This document shows, in pieces, positions 53,600 through 62,653 of a stretch of DNA of 64,000 bases. The stretch covers positions 136,501 through 200,500 of the forward strand of contig JAAXIF010000020.1 of assembly GCA_012270485.1 (NCBI GenBank), read 5' to 3'. The translations under genes were made by a program, and so were the position numbers. Below the pieces are notes generated by a model. The model made no database searches and had not been told where the DNA came from. It saw only the letters and a list, made by a program, of their open reading frames with translations. Each line of letters opens with the position of its first letter. Position 1 is the stretch's first letter. The DNA comes from Sphingobacteriales bacterium (lineage in GTDB: Bacteria; Bacteroidota; Bacteroidia; Chitinophagales; Chitinophagaceae).

Positions 53600-56500
53600 T
53601 TAAAAATCAACATTGATACCTAAGGCATAAGACCTTGGTGTAGGATTTCCGGTAACGTGGTTGGGATCGATGCCCTGTTGATTGGCTCTCCAAATGATGC
53701 CTATATTGTTGATATAGCCATACAGTTGTGCTCTTTTAATGATTTTGTTTTGCCATTTATGAACAGGTAAATCATAAGAGAGTCGCGTATCTCTTAATCG
53801 AATATGGTTTCCATTTTCAACCAAAACTTCTGCGTATTGGTAGAACTCATCTCTTGCCGGAACTGCCGGATACACCCTGGAAGGAACCTGTGTATTTTTT
53901 TCGTCTCCCGGCTTTTGCCATCTCATCATGTAATCACCATGTACGAGGTTGCCATATTGTATCATGCTGCTGTAATGTGTGTTATAAGCAACAGAGGATC
54001 TTCTAAAGTAAAATCCCCATTCATACACGATATTGAATGAGAAAGCAAATCTGCCCCATGATAAATCGTTTCGGATACTTCCGAAAGAAGTGGGTCTACC
54101 TGAACCAAAATATTTTAAATCGGCAAAAGAAGCCGGTGTCACCAATGCAGAATAATTATTGGAGGGCTGTCCTTGTATGATTCCCAATGGATCCCCGTTG
54201 TTACTGCTCAATCCTGCCCATGGGTATGCAAAAACAGCCGACCAAGGTTTACCCTGCAAAGGGTTTAAAGGCATTGAGCTGAGATAGGATTTAGCCTGTT
54301 GCGGGGTTACTAAATATTTGGTTACAATATCCTGAGAATGACTGTAGAGTAAATGAATGTCCCAACGCCATTTTTTTCGCATAGCTTGGATATGCAGATT
54401 CAGGTCCCATCCTTTGGTTTCCAGATTGGCGATATTTTGTCTGAATTGTGCTACACCTGTTTGAGTAGGAACAGGACTGTTACCAATCAAATCCTTACCA
54501 GATTTTATATAGTATTCAATGGATCCGGAAATGCGTTGATTCCATAATGCAAAATCTACTGCTGTATTCCACATGCCAATTCTTTCCCAAGACAAATTGG
54601 GGTTCGGAGGGTTAATGATAAAAGATGCAGGTTGGGCAAACACACTACCCAATCCAATACCTGCTGTGGTGAAAGCTGTTGTTGATTTATCCAGATTGCC
54701 ATTAAAACCATAGGTTGTTCTTAATTTCAATTGATTCACCCACTTTAACTTTTGTATGAATGACTCTTTATGCAAATTCCATCCCAGCCCCATTGACCAT
54801 AGTGGTACCCCTCTTTGATTGGCATTAACTCCGAAAATATTGGACTCATCTTTTCGAATGCTAAGATTCACCAGATAGCGTTGGTTCAGTACATATCCTG
54901 CATTCAAAAAGTAGGATACAAAGCGATCGGTTAATTTTCTTTGTGTATTACCCGTTGCAATACTTCCCGGGTTTCCGATGGGTAAAGTGGGTAATTGTGA
55001 AACGGAGTTCACAGGTATATCTGTTTGATTTTCTTCATTGTAACCGTACCGCCTGAAACTTGTATTACTGTTATGATAATCTCTTACTTCCGCACCAGCC
55101 ACTGCAGTTATGCTGTGTTTTTCAGCAATGGTTGTTGTATAATTCATTTGTAATCGCAGATTATGCGAATAATACTGCGTGATGGATCTATCCATGATCC
55201 CACCAATGGGTATTTGTCTGGTAGGTACACCGGTTATATAATTGGGAACCGTAAAACGGTTGATAAGATCTCTGGTAAAATAGGACTGTCGGGATCTGTG
55301 TTGATGCCCATGTTGATTTCCTTGTTGCCACTGATAACTTAAACTAAGTCCCCAACCTTTTTTGAAAGTATAGTTGAAAGTTTGTAATAAACGCAGGTCT
55401 GTAAGCATGGATCGATTGCTAACATGATCTCTATCATCTAAGGGACGATAGGTCCAATCCAATAATTGTCGCTGCGCAATGGTATCCAGCCATTGACTTC
55501 TATAATCACGATACACAGGTAGACCTGTACCTTGTGGGTCTACCAGATCGGTGTAAATCGGATAGCTGGTAAGGGTGATATCATTGTACGTGATTGTTCT
55601 GGTATTGGTGAGTGTTAAATCTGTTGTAGATTCTAATTTCGAAGGGAGTATTTGCCAGTGTTGGCGTGTGCGGAGTGTGAATCGTTCATTTTGGTTGCCG
55701 ATCAAATCTCCTTGGTTCTTATCATAACCGATTGCCCAATGGTATTGACCCAAGTTATGACGACCATCCATTGAAAGTGTGTATTGTTGGTTCATGGATG
55801 GTCGATAAAAATGATCATTCAAGTCTTTTCGATAATCTTGCTGGATCAGGTTGTTGACAAGCTGTAAAGAATCTGCTGCTGTAATAATTCCTGCTCTTCT
55901 TTGAGCCAGCATGGTAATCAACGGCGAGAGGGAAAGATGAGGTGTATTGATACGTCCATTATAATGGCCACGGTCAAAAAGAAAAGTTTCTAAACCCATG
56001 TATTCACGTGCATCGGTTACTGGTTGATACCGGAGATTGGGTCGTTCATGGAAAGTGCTGTTCATGTTGAAACGAAATACCGGTTTTGCGGATTGGGTTC
56101 CTTTTTTGGTGGTGATAACGATCACTCCGTTTCCGGCACGTACTCCCCATATAGATGCAGCTGAAGCATCTCGCAGTATGGTGATATCTTCTATGTCGTT
56201 GGGGTTGATGGTAGATATATCTGCATCATAGGGAAAATTATCTAAGATGATCAGCGGCTCAGTAGAGGCAAATAGTGTACTTCTTCCTCTGATCATGATG
56301 GGAGATTCATTGACGCTGGGATTTCTATTGCGATTGAAAAGGAGGGAGCCAGCAATACCATCCAGACGATCCAAAATGTTACTACCAACTCTCCTTTCTA
56401 GCAATTGATTGTCAATTTTGACAAAAGAACCGGTGGCTCTTTCTTTCGGTGTGGTTTGGTAGCCGGTATTGACAATGACTTCTTCCAAGTTTTGTACCAT

Positions 56501-56803
56501 GGGCTCCATGAATAATCGTAGAGGAAAAGTGGTGTTTTCATCTAATGTGATTTGTAACAGTTGATAACCCATATGAGTAGCGATCAGGGTATCTGATCCG
56601 GTGAAATTGCCGAGACTAAAAAATCCATTTTCATCTGAGCGTGTTTTTTTTCCTGTTTTTTTCAAGGTCAGACTCACCAGATATATGGGAGTACCATTGG
56701 TTGTTTGATAGATTGTACCGGTTAATATTCTATTGGATGGTTGATGAATTTGTGTCCAGCCAAGTAATGGGCATAGCAATGCCAGTAAGCAAAATTTTCG
56801 CAT
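53600..56803 (-). CDS. SusC/RagA family TonB-dependent transporter
   Basis: A 1067-residue outer-membrane receptor. After the signal MRKFCLLALLCPLLGWTQ comes a carboxypeptidase-like regulatory domain (ILTGTIYQTTNGTPIYLVSLTLKKTG), then the plug with EEVIVNTGYQTTPKERATGSF, SPIMIRGRSTLFASTEPLIILDNFPYD and the SusC hallmark DIEDITILRDASAASIWGVRAGNGVIVITTKKG, then the barrel ending SYALGINVDF. It imports a substrate delivered by SusD using TonB energy. It opens the SusC-SusD-TlpA operon. Confidence 0.92.
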   Translation of the reverse strand: MRKFCLLALLCPLLGWTQIHQPSNRILTGTIYQTTNGTPIYLVSLTLKKTGKKTRSDENGFFSLGNFTGSDTLIATHMGYQLLQITLDENTTFPLRLFMEPMVQNLEEVIVNTGYQTTPKERATGSFVKIDNQLLERRVGSNILDRLDGIAGSLLFNRNRNPSVNESPIMIRGRSTLFASTEPLIILDNFPYDADISTINPNDIEDITILRDASAASIWGVRAGNGVIVITTKKGTQSAKPVFRFNMNSTFHERPNLRYQPVTDAREYMGLETFLFDRGHYNGRINTPHLSLSPLITMLAQRRAGIITAADSLQLVNNLIQQDYRKDLNDHFYRPSMNQQYTLSMDGRHNLGQYHWAIGYDKNQGDLIGNQNERFTLRTRQHWQILPSKLESTTDLTLTNTRTITYNDITLTSYPIYTDLVDPQGTGLPVYRDYRSQWLDTIAQRQLLDWTYRPLDDRDHVSNRSMLTDLRLLQTFNYTFKKGWGLSLSYQWQQGNQHGHQHRSRQSYFTRDLINRFTVPNYITGVPTRQIPIGGIMDRSITQYYSHNLRLQMNYTTTIAEKHSITAVAGAEVRDYHNSNTSFRRYGYNEENQTDIPVNSVSQLPTLPIGNPGSIATGNTQRKLTDRFVSYFLNAGYVLNQRYLVNLSIRKDESNIFGVNANQRGVPLWSMGLGWNLHKESFIQKLKWVNQLKLRTTYGFNGNLDKSTTAFTTAGIGLGSVFAQPASFIINPPNPNLSWERIGMWNTAVDFALWNQRISGSIEYYIKSGKDLIGNSPVPTQTGVAQFRQNIANLETKGWDLNLHIQAMRKKWRWDIHLLYSHSQDIVTKYLVTPQQAKSYLSSMPLNPLQGKPWSAVFAYPWAGLSSNNGDPLGIIQGQPSNNYSALVTPASFADLKYFGSGRPTSFGSIRNDLSWGRFAFSFNIVYEWGFYFRRSSVAYNTHYSSMIQYGNLVHGDYMMRWQKPGDEKNTQVPSRVYPAVPARDEFYQYAEVLVENGNHIRLRDTRLSYDLPVHKWQNKIIKRAQLYGYINNIGIIWRANQQGIDPNHVTGNPTPRSYALGINVDF

Positions 56804-56863
56804 TTTTTACAGTTAATTAGTGAGCAATAAAGTGAGGATAAGGATGAGCAGACGCTCTAATGG

Positions 56864-57130
56864 CTACACCGGATTTTTTGGTTTTTTGGCATACTGGGTT
56901 TTGAGTAAACACCAGGCAGTACCAAGTGGATGAACGAGGATAACGTGGTTTTTCATTTTAAAACCTTGGCGACGCGTAATGATTTTCAGATGTGGACGGT
57001 AGGTAGGTAAACCTTCTTTCTCCCTAAATATTTTTCGTTTGAGTAAATGACAAAGAATAGCATCCAGTGTTTCTTTTGAAACACCGGAACGAATCACCCA
57101 TAACATTGTATCCAAGCGGCATGGTTTCAT
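56864..57130 (-). CDS. Hypothetical small protein upstream of susC
   Basis: An open frame of 88 residues from ATG 57130 (MKPCRLDTMLWVIRSGVSKETLDAIL). Lysine/arginine-rich, with a predicted helix at the N-terminus; no signal peptide, no family recognised. It lies 60 bases upstream of susC in the same direction. Coding status is uncertain; it may be a leader or a chance frame. Confidence 0.35.
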   Translation of the reverse strand: MKPCRLDTMLWVIRSGVSKETLDAILCHLLKRKIFREKEGLPTYRPHLKIITRRQGFKMKNHVILVHPLGTAWCLLKTQYAKKPKNPV

Positions 57131-57208
57131 GCGTATAGCTTTTATGATCAATAATGTTGGGGAGTCTTTGTGTAAGAGAGGTCTGAAAAAAGGACGTGGA
57201 ACTCAACT

Positions 57209-57325
57209 TACCGCTATAGAGGTCCTAGGAGACCCATGCACGAATAAGAGAGCCCACGCCGTAACGTGGGCATTCCACTTATTGTCTCATGCATGTTGAA
57301 ATTTCCTAGGTTTCTATAGCGAGAC
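57209..57325 (+). ncRNA. Candidate structured RNA (long imperfect hairpin, possibly 6S RNA)
   Basis: The ends pair as CGCTATAGA / TCTATAGCG; inward come CCTAGGA pairing CCTAGG, CATGCACGA with TGTCTCATGCATG (one wobble), ATAAG with CTTAT, and a terminal stem GCCCACG-CCGTAA-CGTGGGC (57252-57271). A rod of this length with internal bubbles is the shape of 6S RNA. Strand is uncertain; a plus-strand terminator at 57404 favours plus. No protein frame fits. The boundaries are only those of the pairing region, and the real transcript may be longer. Confidence 0.5.
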
Positions 57326-57403
57326 TCAAAGCGAATGCTTCAATAGCTTATATGAAGAATCGCAATTTAAAAATTCTGAGTAAATATACTGAAATTATCA
57401 TAT

Positions 57404-57428
57404 AAAGGGACATATCCCTTTGATTTTT
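57404..57428 (+). terminator. Terminator-like hairpin after the structured RNA
   Basis: AAAGGGA, loop CATA, TCCCTTT, then GATTTTTTT. T-run only on the plus strand. It lies just before the HTH gene and could end the RNA transcript, or act as an attenuator of the HTH gene. Confidence 0.6.
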
Positions 57429-57455
57429 TTGCACATTTTGTCTCACTTGCCAACT

Positions 57456-57689
57456 GTGGCAGAAACAAATAAAATAGATCGCTTCGTTATTCAAAGAGTG
57501 AAAGATTTTCGTGTAGAAAACGGAATGACTCAAATGGCTTTGTCGCAGAAGTTAAATATGAGCGATAGTTTTATTGGTCATGTCGAAAGCCCCAAACGCA
57601 GAGATAAATATAATCTCACACACTTGAATGCGTTGGCTAAAATATTCAAATGTTCTCCCCGAGATTTTCTGCCGGAAAAACCTTTGTAG
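57456..57689 (+). CDS. Small HTH (Xre/Cro-like) regulator
   Basis: A 77-residue DNA-binding protein if started at the GTG at 57456 (VAETNKIDRFVIQRVKDFR); no ATG precedes the domain and a TTG at 57420 lies in the terminator-like hairpin. The helix-turn-helix is VKDFRVENGMTQMALSQKLNMSDSFIGHVE, with LTHLNALAKIFKCSPRDFLPE closing the domain. It could be a stand-alone repressor. No toxin partner is seen beside it. Confidence 0.65.
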   Translation: MAETNKIDRFVIQRVKDFRVENGMTQMALSQKLNMSDSFIGHVESPKRRDKYNLTHLNALAKIFKCSPRDFLPEKPL

Positions 57690-57787
57690 TCATAGCCTGA
57701 TCTAACAGCCTCTTAAAGGAAATAATAAGATATGTTCTTATTCCTTCTTCTTCAGTACAAGACAATCAGCACTGCTGCGCTTTTCCT

Positions 57788-57842
57788 CCGTTATAAGTGC
57801 GTTACAAGTCCGTTATAGGTCCGATATTCATTCGATATTCAT
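57788..57842. repeat. Five tandem 11-bp degenerate repeats
   Basis: Units CCGTTATAAGT, GCGTTACAAGT, CCGTTATAGGT, CCGATATTCAT, TCGATATTCAT. The last unit overlaps the stop codon of the leftward 334-residue gene. The 11-bp period is close to one helical turn. Confidence 0.7.
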
Positions 57843-58843
57843 TTGACTATCGTCCACTGCTCATTCGAGAGCTCTTCTAGACTACGGAGGGGTATCTGTA
57901 CATAAGGTAAAGGGTATTGTATATAGGTTTGATAGTATCGGTCTTTTACAGGGATGCTTAGTTGCACAGATAAGTTTATAAGTCTCGATAATAGAAACGA
58001 TCGTGATAAATTTTTAAAGCTAGACTGTATTAAATCAAAAGCTACATGTAGTTGGCTACTGTCTTTGATATAAGGCTGTGTAGTATTGAAAAGTTTAAAA
58101 TAAATAAATGTTTCGGTAATTTTTACCAATATAGTATTTGCAGCATCAGCATTTAAATCTTTTTGACTGACAATTTTTTTAAAAGTTCTTCTTTCCCAAG
58201 ATTTAAACAAACTGGAGGAGCGTTCTAAGCTCTTAAGTTTACTAAATAAATATATTGAATCTAAAATGGCAAACTGATGAATAAAATCATGTGCAATTTT
58301 TCTATACTCATCAGTCATTTTTTTTGAATGGTTGTATGAAATCAGAAAGGATAGTCTTTTCTTCTTAAGATGTTCAATTTGAGTAGCTCTGGATTTTAAT
58401 TCACGTAAGCTTATGACATTTAGTAATCTAGTAGAAGGACAAAAGATATCCGTTTCATGAATCATCTCATTTAAAAAGTTCAAGTCATTTGTTCTTTTAT
58501 TGTCTAGTTTATTGTTAAAGTGTAAAACGCCTTGATTATCTTGGCTTATTTCAACTCGTTCACCTGGATATAGAATATATGGGCAATTGGTAGCATCTTC
58601 CTGTTGTATTATCGTGAGTGGAGTAGCTGAATAAATTTTATTTTCTCCTTTCAGTAATTTTAGATTGTTTCTCTCTCCTTCTTTATTTGTGAATTCAAAG
58701 TTCAACTTATATTTACTGCCATCATTTATTAGTACTGAAGAATCTTTTATTTCTATGTATACCATTTTATCATTACTATACTGAAAGCCAGATACAATAT
58801 TGAAAGGTATAGCTAGTAGTAAAATGAGGATGATGCGTACCAT
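57839..58843 (-). CDS. Secreted protein resembling a TlpA N-terminal module without thioredoxin domain
   Basis: From ATG 58843, 334 residues with signal MVRIILILLLAIPFNIVSGF. A beta-rich first third includes CPYILYPGERVEISQDNQG, comparable to YLVEPGDTISILFQPNEA in the TlpA copies, followed by a helical region of about 200 residues. The C-terminal thioredoxin domain is absent; the protein stops in the 11-bp repeats. It may be a truncated TlpA relative or a family of its own. It follows the thioredoxin-domain gene at 58979 on the same strand, 135 bases away. Confidence 0.6.
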   Translation of the reverse strand: MVRIILILLLAIPFNIVSGFQYSNDKMVYIEIKDSSVLINDGSKYKLNFEFTNKEGERNNLKLLKGENKIYSATPLTIIQQEDATNCPYILYPGERVEISQDNQGVLHFNNKLDNKRTNDLNFLNEMIHETDIFCPSTRLLNVISLRELKSRATQIEHLKKKRLSFLISYNHSKKMTDEYRKIAHDFIHQFAILDSIYLFSKLKSLERSSSLFKSWERRTFKKIVSQKDLNADAANTILVKITETFIYFKLFNTTQPYIKDSSQLHVAFDLIQSSFKNLSRSFLLSRLINLSVQLSIPVKDRYYQTYIQYPLPYVQIPLRSLEELSNEQWTIVK

Positions 58844-58978
58844 AATTCTTTTTTGATATGTCAGTAATACCGGTCGCTGCATTTATATAATTTATATTCT
58901 TTTGCTAGGAGTGTTTAAAATCAGGAGTTGATATAAAAAGTAAAATCAATAATTGACTGTGTATAATATACGCGATAA

Positions 58979-60334
58979 TTATTGGACAATCAGCTTTCCT
59001 TTTTTCATCTGCATAAGCTGTTTTTGATACATTTCTGTTGCATCACTTTCTTCTAAAACTTTTGATGCAGCAATCGCTAAAGTCTGATATCGAATAGCTT
59101 CCTTTTGATCTTTAAGCTTATAATGTACTTTAGCCAGATTATTCAATGAATGTGGATATATGTTTTTGAAGTAAGTGGTATCAAGTAAACAAATATCTAA
59201 AGCATTTTTTGCCCATTTTTTTGCAGCTAAAAGATGATCTATATTGTTATCATTATCTATGATATAATCTGTTATTGAATTGTACAGCCTAACAAATTGT
59301 ACACTTTGAGTATGTTTATAATCTAGCTTTGCCTCTTGTATCTCTTCAGGAGTTGCATCTTTATAGTCTTCGCTATTTATAAGTTCTAACAAAACAATAC
59401 TATCTAGGGCAGCCATTTTTTTGAGCGTGTATTTAGAGAGTTGGTTTTTTATAAAGGAATCTGCTTCTTTATAAAACTTAGTTTTATTGTTAAGGCCAGA
59501 GAAGTACTTGAGCTTGACTGTTGATATATTGTCAAAAATATTTTTTTTATCAGTATACTTTAATACCAGATTTAAGAGGCTATCACTTTTAAATTCAATG
59601 GCTTTGCCTAAAGTCTTTTTTCTTGCATTTTCAATATAATATTCAATCGGGTAAGCATTTTTTAGCGATTGTAATTTTTGCTTATTATCTATAAGAGTTT
59701 CAAGTCCGATCCCTACTTGTAAACTCTTATTGATCCGATTTCCATTGTCTATCAGAAGTTGAAGGGTCTCAGTTCTAATTCGTTCTTCTCGTGGTAGTAG
59801 TTGAATATAATGGTCAAGCAAATCTGAGTTATCTAATTTCAGTTTCGTTCTTCGACTTAAGTAATCTTTTAAAAATAAAAGATCGTGACTCTTTTGCTTA
59901 AATAGACTGTCTAACTCAAGAACTGTAATACTTTCTTTTGATTCTATTATGGCATTTGCAATTTGCTGACTAAAATCATAGGATGACATGTATCCAACCG
60001 TTCTGTAAACTAAAACTCCTTGATTATTCAGAAAAAGGTATGTTGGATACGAAGTAACATTATATTTCTTCGCTAATGAAATTCCTTGTCCTTCCTCAGC
60101 ATTTACTTTCAAAGAAATACAGTTTGAATTGACTTGCTTTATAATGCTACTATCTGTAAATACCTCACGATCCATTCGTTTGCATGGACCACACCATGTA
60201 GTATAAAAATCAATTAAGATCAATGGCTTATCTGATTTTTGAATAATATTATCCAGTTCAAATTTTTCAATAAAATCAATTCTTTGGGCATGAACTTGAT
60301 TGATGAATAGGAGTAAATAGATAATGTATTTCAT
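58979..60334 (-). CDS. Secreted thioredoxin-domain protein with helical C-terminal region
   Basis: A 451-residue protein with signal MKYIIYLLLFINQVHAQ. The thioredoxin fold follows at once, with the redox motif in LIDFYTTWCGPCKRMDREVF near residues 40-59 and cis-proline in YNVTSYPTYLFL. The remaining 300 residues are helical with a TPR-like end (LAKVHYKLKDQKEAIRYQTLAIA). It is a periplasmic disulfide reductase candidate, here with the thioredoxin domain N-terminal, opposite to the TlpA copies. Confidence 0.83.
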   Translation of the reverse strand: MKYIIYLLLFINQVHAQRIDFIEKFELDNIIQKSDKPLILIDFYTTWCGPCKRMDREVFTDSSIIKQVNSNCISLKVNAEEGQGISLAKKYNVTSYPTYLFLNNQGVLVYRTVGYMSSYDFSQQIANAIIESKESITVLELDSLFKQKSHDLLFLKDYLSRRTKLKLDNSDLLDHYIQLLPREERIRTETLQLLIDNGNRINKSLQVGIGLETLIDNKQKLQSLKNAYPIEYYIENARKKTLGKAIEFKSDSLLNLVLKYTDKKNIFDNISTVKLKYFSGLNNKTKFYKEADSFIKNQLSKYTLKKMAALDSIVLLELINSEDYKDATPEEIQEAKLDYKHTQSVQFVRLYNSITDYIIDNDNNIDHLLAAKKWAKNALDICLLDTTYFKNIYPHSLNNLAKVHYKLKDQKEAIRYQTLAIAASKVLEESDATEMYQKQLMQMKKGKLIVQ

Positions 60335-60844
60335 TATTGACGCTTATTTTAGCAATATCCTTTTTTTTGAAGGCTATTATATATCATAAGACAAAAGGGA
60401 AGAAGTTTTACATAAAATTGATTCTAGCATTTTAATTCTTCTCTTTGTTAGTATGTATTCTTTTATGTCTTGCACCAATTGTTTAAATATACGAACCCTT
60501 TATTCATATAACATTTTTTTTAACTGTTAAAATTTTGAAATTTTCTTCTCTATGATATCTCACATTTTTCTTCTTCGCAGGGTGTCCAAATAAAAAGGAA
60601 GTTCGTCGCATCGTCTCTCGATCTCGCCTTGGGCGAGAGAGGGGACATTGCGGTGTTACACAGATAGGGTGATTGTGTTTAATAGTAGATTTAAACATAC
60701 TGAAACAAAAGTGATCGTGTAAAATAAAACCATAGGTTGTCTCGGTTCGGTCACCGCAACGTCCCCAATCTTTTGCCTTTGGCAATAGAGGGAGATGATG
60801 CAGAGAAAAAAATTGCCTACATTAGATATCCTTTAATTGCTCGT
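60335..60844. other. Intergenic stretch without genes, holding an inverted element
   Basis: Between the divergent thioredoxin and amidohydrolase genes. Apart from the inverted-repeat element at 60608-60801 it is AT-rich. A 93-codon frame on the minus strand spans the element but reads through both arms and is probably chance. Confidence 0.6.
60608..60801. repeat. REPIN/MITE-like inverted element
   Basis: Imperfect inverted arms of about 48 bases, 60608-60655 and 60752-60801, share GCATC(G/A)TCTC near the outer ends and GGGGAC(A/G)TTGCGGTG at the inner ends. Each arm has its own inner hairpin: TCTCGCC-TTG-GGCGAGA in the left, TTGCC-TTT-GGCAA in the right. The 96-bp centre is AT-rich. Two inverted REP-like units with a spacer is the form of a REPIN. 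Confidence 0.65.
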
Positions 60845-62554
60845 ATGAGAAAAACCCTACTGCTGCTTTTATTAGCTGTCCTTGCACTGCTATCCATGAA
60901 AAAAGATCCGTTGGTTACGGATATCGCTGATCAATTGTATATCAATGGACATATCTGGACTACTGACCCTTCCCTTCCTTTTGTAGAAGCATTAGCAGTA
61001 AAAGGAGATAGAATTCTGGCAGTAGGTTCCAATGCTGATTTGAATCAGTTTAAAAATGCTTCCACCAAAGTAATTGATCTGAAAGGAAAAATGATGATGC
61101 CCGGATTCAATGACGGACATGTTCATTTTTTATCCGGCTCCTTAGGTTTAACAGTCGTAGATCTTGTAGACGCTAAAACCATGCAAGAAGCAATTCAGAT
61201 GATTGCTGACTATGCGAAAAAACATCCTGAACTACCTTGGATCACCGGTGGCGGCTGGCAATACAGTTTATTCCCCGGAGGATTACCCAATAAACAAATG
61301 TTAGATGCCGTCATTCCAGACAGACCTGTTTATTTAAAAGCCTATGATGGTCATAGCGGCTGGGCCAATAGTAAAGCATTATCTATTGCAGGAATTACGA
61401 AAGAAACAACATTCAAAGGTTTTGGTGAATTGGTGAAAGATAAAAATGGAGAGCCTACCGGTGCTTTCAAGGAAAGTGCAACAGGCTTGGTAACTCGATT
61501 TGTACCGGGGCCTGATAAAGCAGCCAAGTTCAATGCATTACTAACAGGATTAAAGTATGCTGCTGCTCTGGGAATTACCAGTATTCAGAATGCAAGTGGT
61601 TCCAGAGAAGAATATGAATTGTATGATTCATTACTGAGAACTGATCAACTCACTCTACGAACTTCTATTGCATTCAGTGCCGGAAGAAGTCCCAACGAAA
61701 AAGATATCATCGGCTGGAAATCGATTAGGTCACAAAACAAAAATCCAAAATGGTTGAAAACAACAGCTATTAAATTTTTATTGGATGGCGTGATCGAATC
61801 ACATACAGCAGTAATGATTGATCCCTATAGCGACTTATTACAATTGGATAGTATTTACAGAGGTCAATATGCCATACCAATTGATCAATATGAAAAATGG
61901 GTGAATCGATTGGATCAAGAAGGATTTCAAATCTATACACATGCTATTGGCGATGCTTCTGTACGATCTGTATTGAATGCTTATGAAAAAGCCATGGCTA
62001 CCAACGGACAACAAAATAAAAGACACAGAATTGAACATATTGAAATGACCACCACAGTGGATATTGAAAGATTTCATCAACTCGGTGTATTGCCTTCTAT
62101 GCAACCCATTCATGCATATCCCGGAACCATTGATGTGTGGAGTAAAGCAGTAGGAGAACAAAGATTACCCTTGTCATTTCCTTGGGCATCATTTCTGCAA
62201 AACAAAACCAAATTGGTATTTGGTAGCGATTGGCCTGCTTGTATCAGTTTAAACCCCATTCGAGGTATCCATAATGCAGTGAACCGAATGACAACAGATG
62301 GTAAGCCTGTTGGTGGCTGGATTCCTGCACAAAAAATCAATTTGCAAGATGCCTTGTATGCCTATACCGCAGGTGCTGCTTATGGTTCTTTTGATGAACA
62401 AGAAAAAGGGCAACTTAAAAAAGGGTACCTGGCGGACTTTATTGTACTCTCACAAGATCTTTTTAAGATCAAACCGGAAGATATTTATAAAACAAAAGTG
62501 GAGTTGACAGTTGTAGGCGGTAAGAAAGTTCATCCAACTGGTCTTTATGAATAA
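60845..62554 (+). CDS. Amidohydrolase family protein (YtcJ-like)
   Basis: A 569-residue metal-dependent hydrolase from the ATG at 60845, with signal MRKTLLLLLLAVLALLSM. After a small beta domain (LYINGHIWTTDPSLPFVEALAV, VKGDRILAVG) comes the metal motif PGFNDGHVHFLSG, the TAIKFLLDGVIESHTA segment with the bridging residue, HAIGDASVRSVLNAYE, HRIEHIEM and LVFGSDWPACISLNP. The order is that of Amidohydro_3/YtcJ proteins. Substrate is unknown; the signal suggests periplasmic action. Upstream in-frame sequence lies in the REPIN-like element and is not counted. Confidence 0.85.
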   Translation: MRKTLLLLLLAVLALLSMKKDPLVTDIADQLYINGHIWTTDPSLPFVEALAVKGDRILAVGSNADLNQFKNASTKVIDLKGKMMMPGFNDGHVHFLSGSLGLTVVDLVDAKTMQEAIQMIADYAKKHPELPWITGGGWQYSLFPGGLPNKQMLDAVIPDRPVYLKAYDGHSGWANSKALSIAGITKETTFKGFGELVKDKNGEPTGAFKESATGLVTRFVPGPDKAAKFNALLTGLKYAAALGITSIQNASGSREEYELYDSLLRTDQLTLRTSIAFSAGRSPNEKDIIGWKSIRSQNKNPKWLKTTAIKFLLDGVIESHTAVMIDPYSDLLQLDSIYRGQYAIPIDQYEKWVNRLDQEGFQIYTHAIGDASVRSVLNAYEKAMATNGQQNKRHRIEHIEMTTTVDIERFHQLGVLPSMQPIHAYPGTIDVWSKAVGEQRLPLSFPWASFLQNKTKLVFGSDWPACISLNPIRGIHNAVNRMTTDGKPVGGWIPAQKINLQDALYAYTAGAAYGSFDEQEKGQLKKGYLADFIVLSQDLFKIKPEDIYKTKVELTVVGGKKVHPTGLYE

Positions 62555-62653
62555 AAGCAGCAATAACACTATAGAAAACGATAGCATATTTTTTAGAAAT
62601 GCATTTTAATATAGTAAGATTATAAACGAATCGCTTATTTGAAAACCAACCAT

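Noticed and set aside
57788..57842. CRISPR array
   Set aside because: Units are 11 bp, contiguous, degenerate and without spacers; no cas genes are present.
60504..60785. 93-codon minus-strand frame in the thioredoxin/amidohydrolase gap
   Set aside because: It reads through both arms of the inverted element, has no recognisable domain, and its start lies in the right arm.
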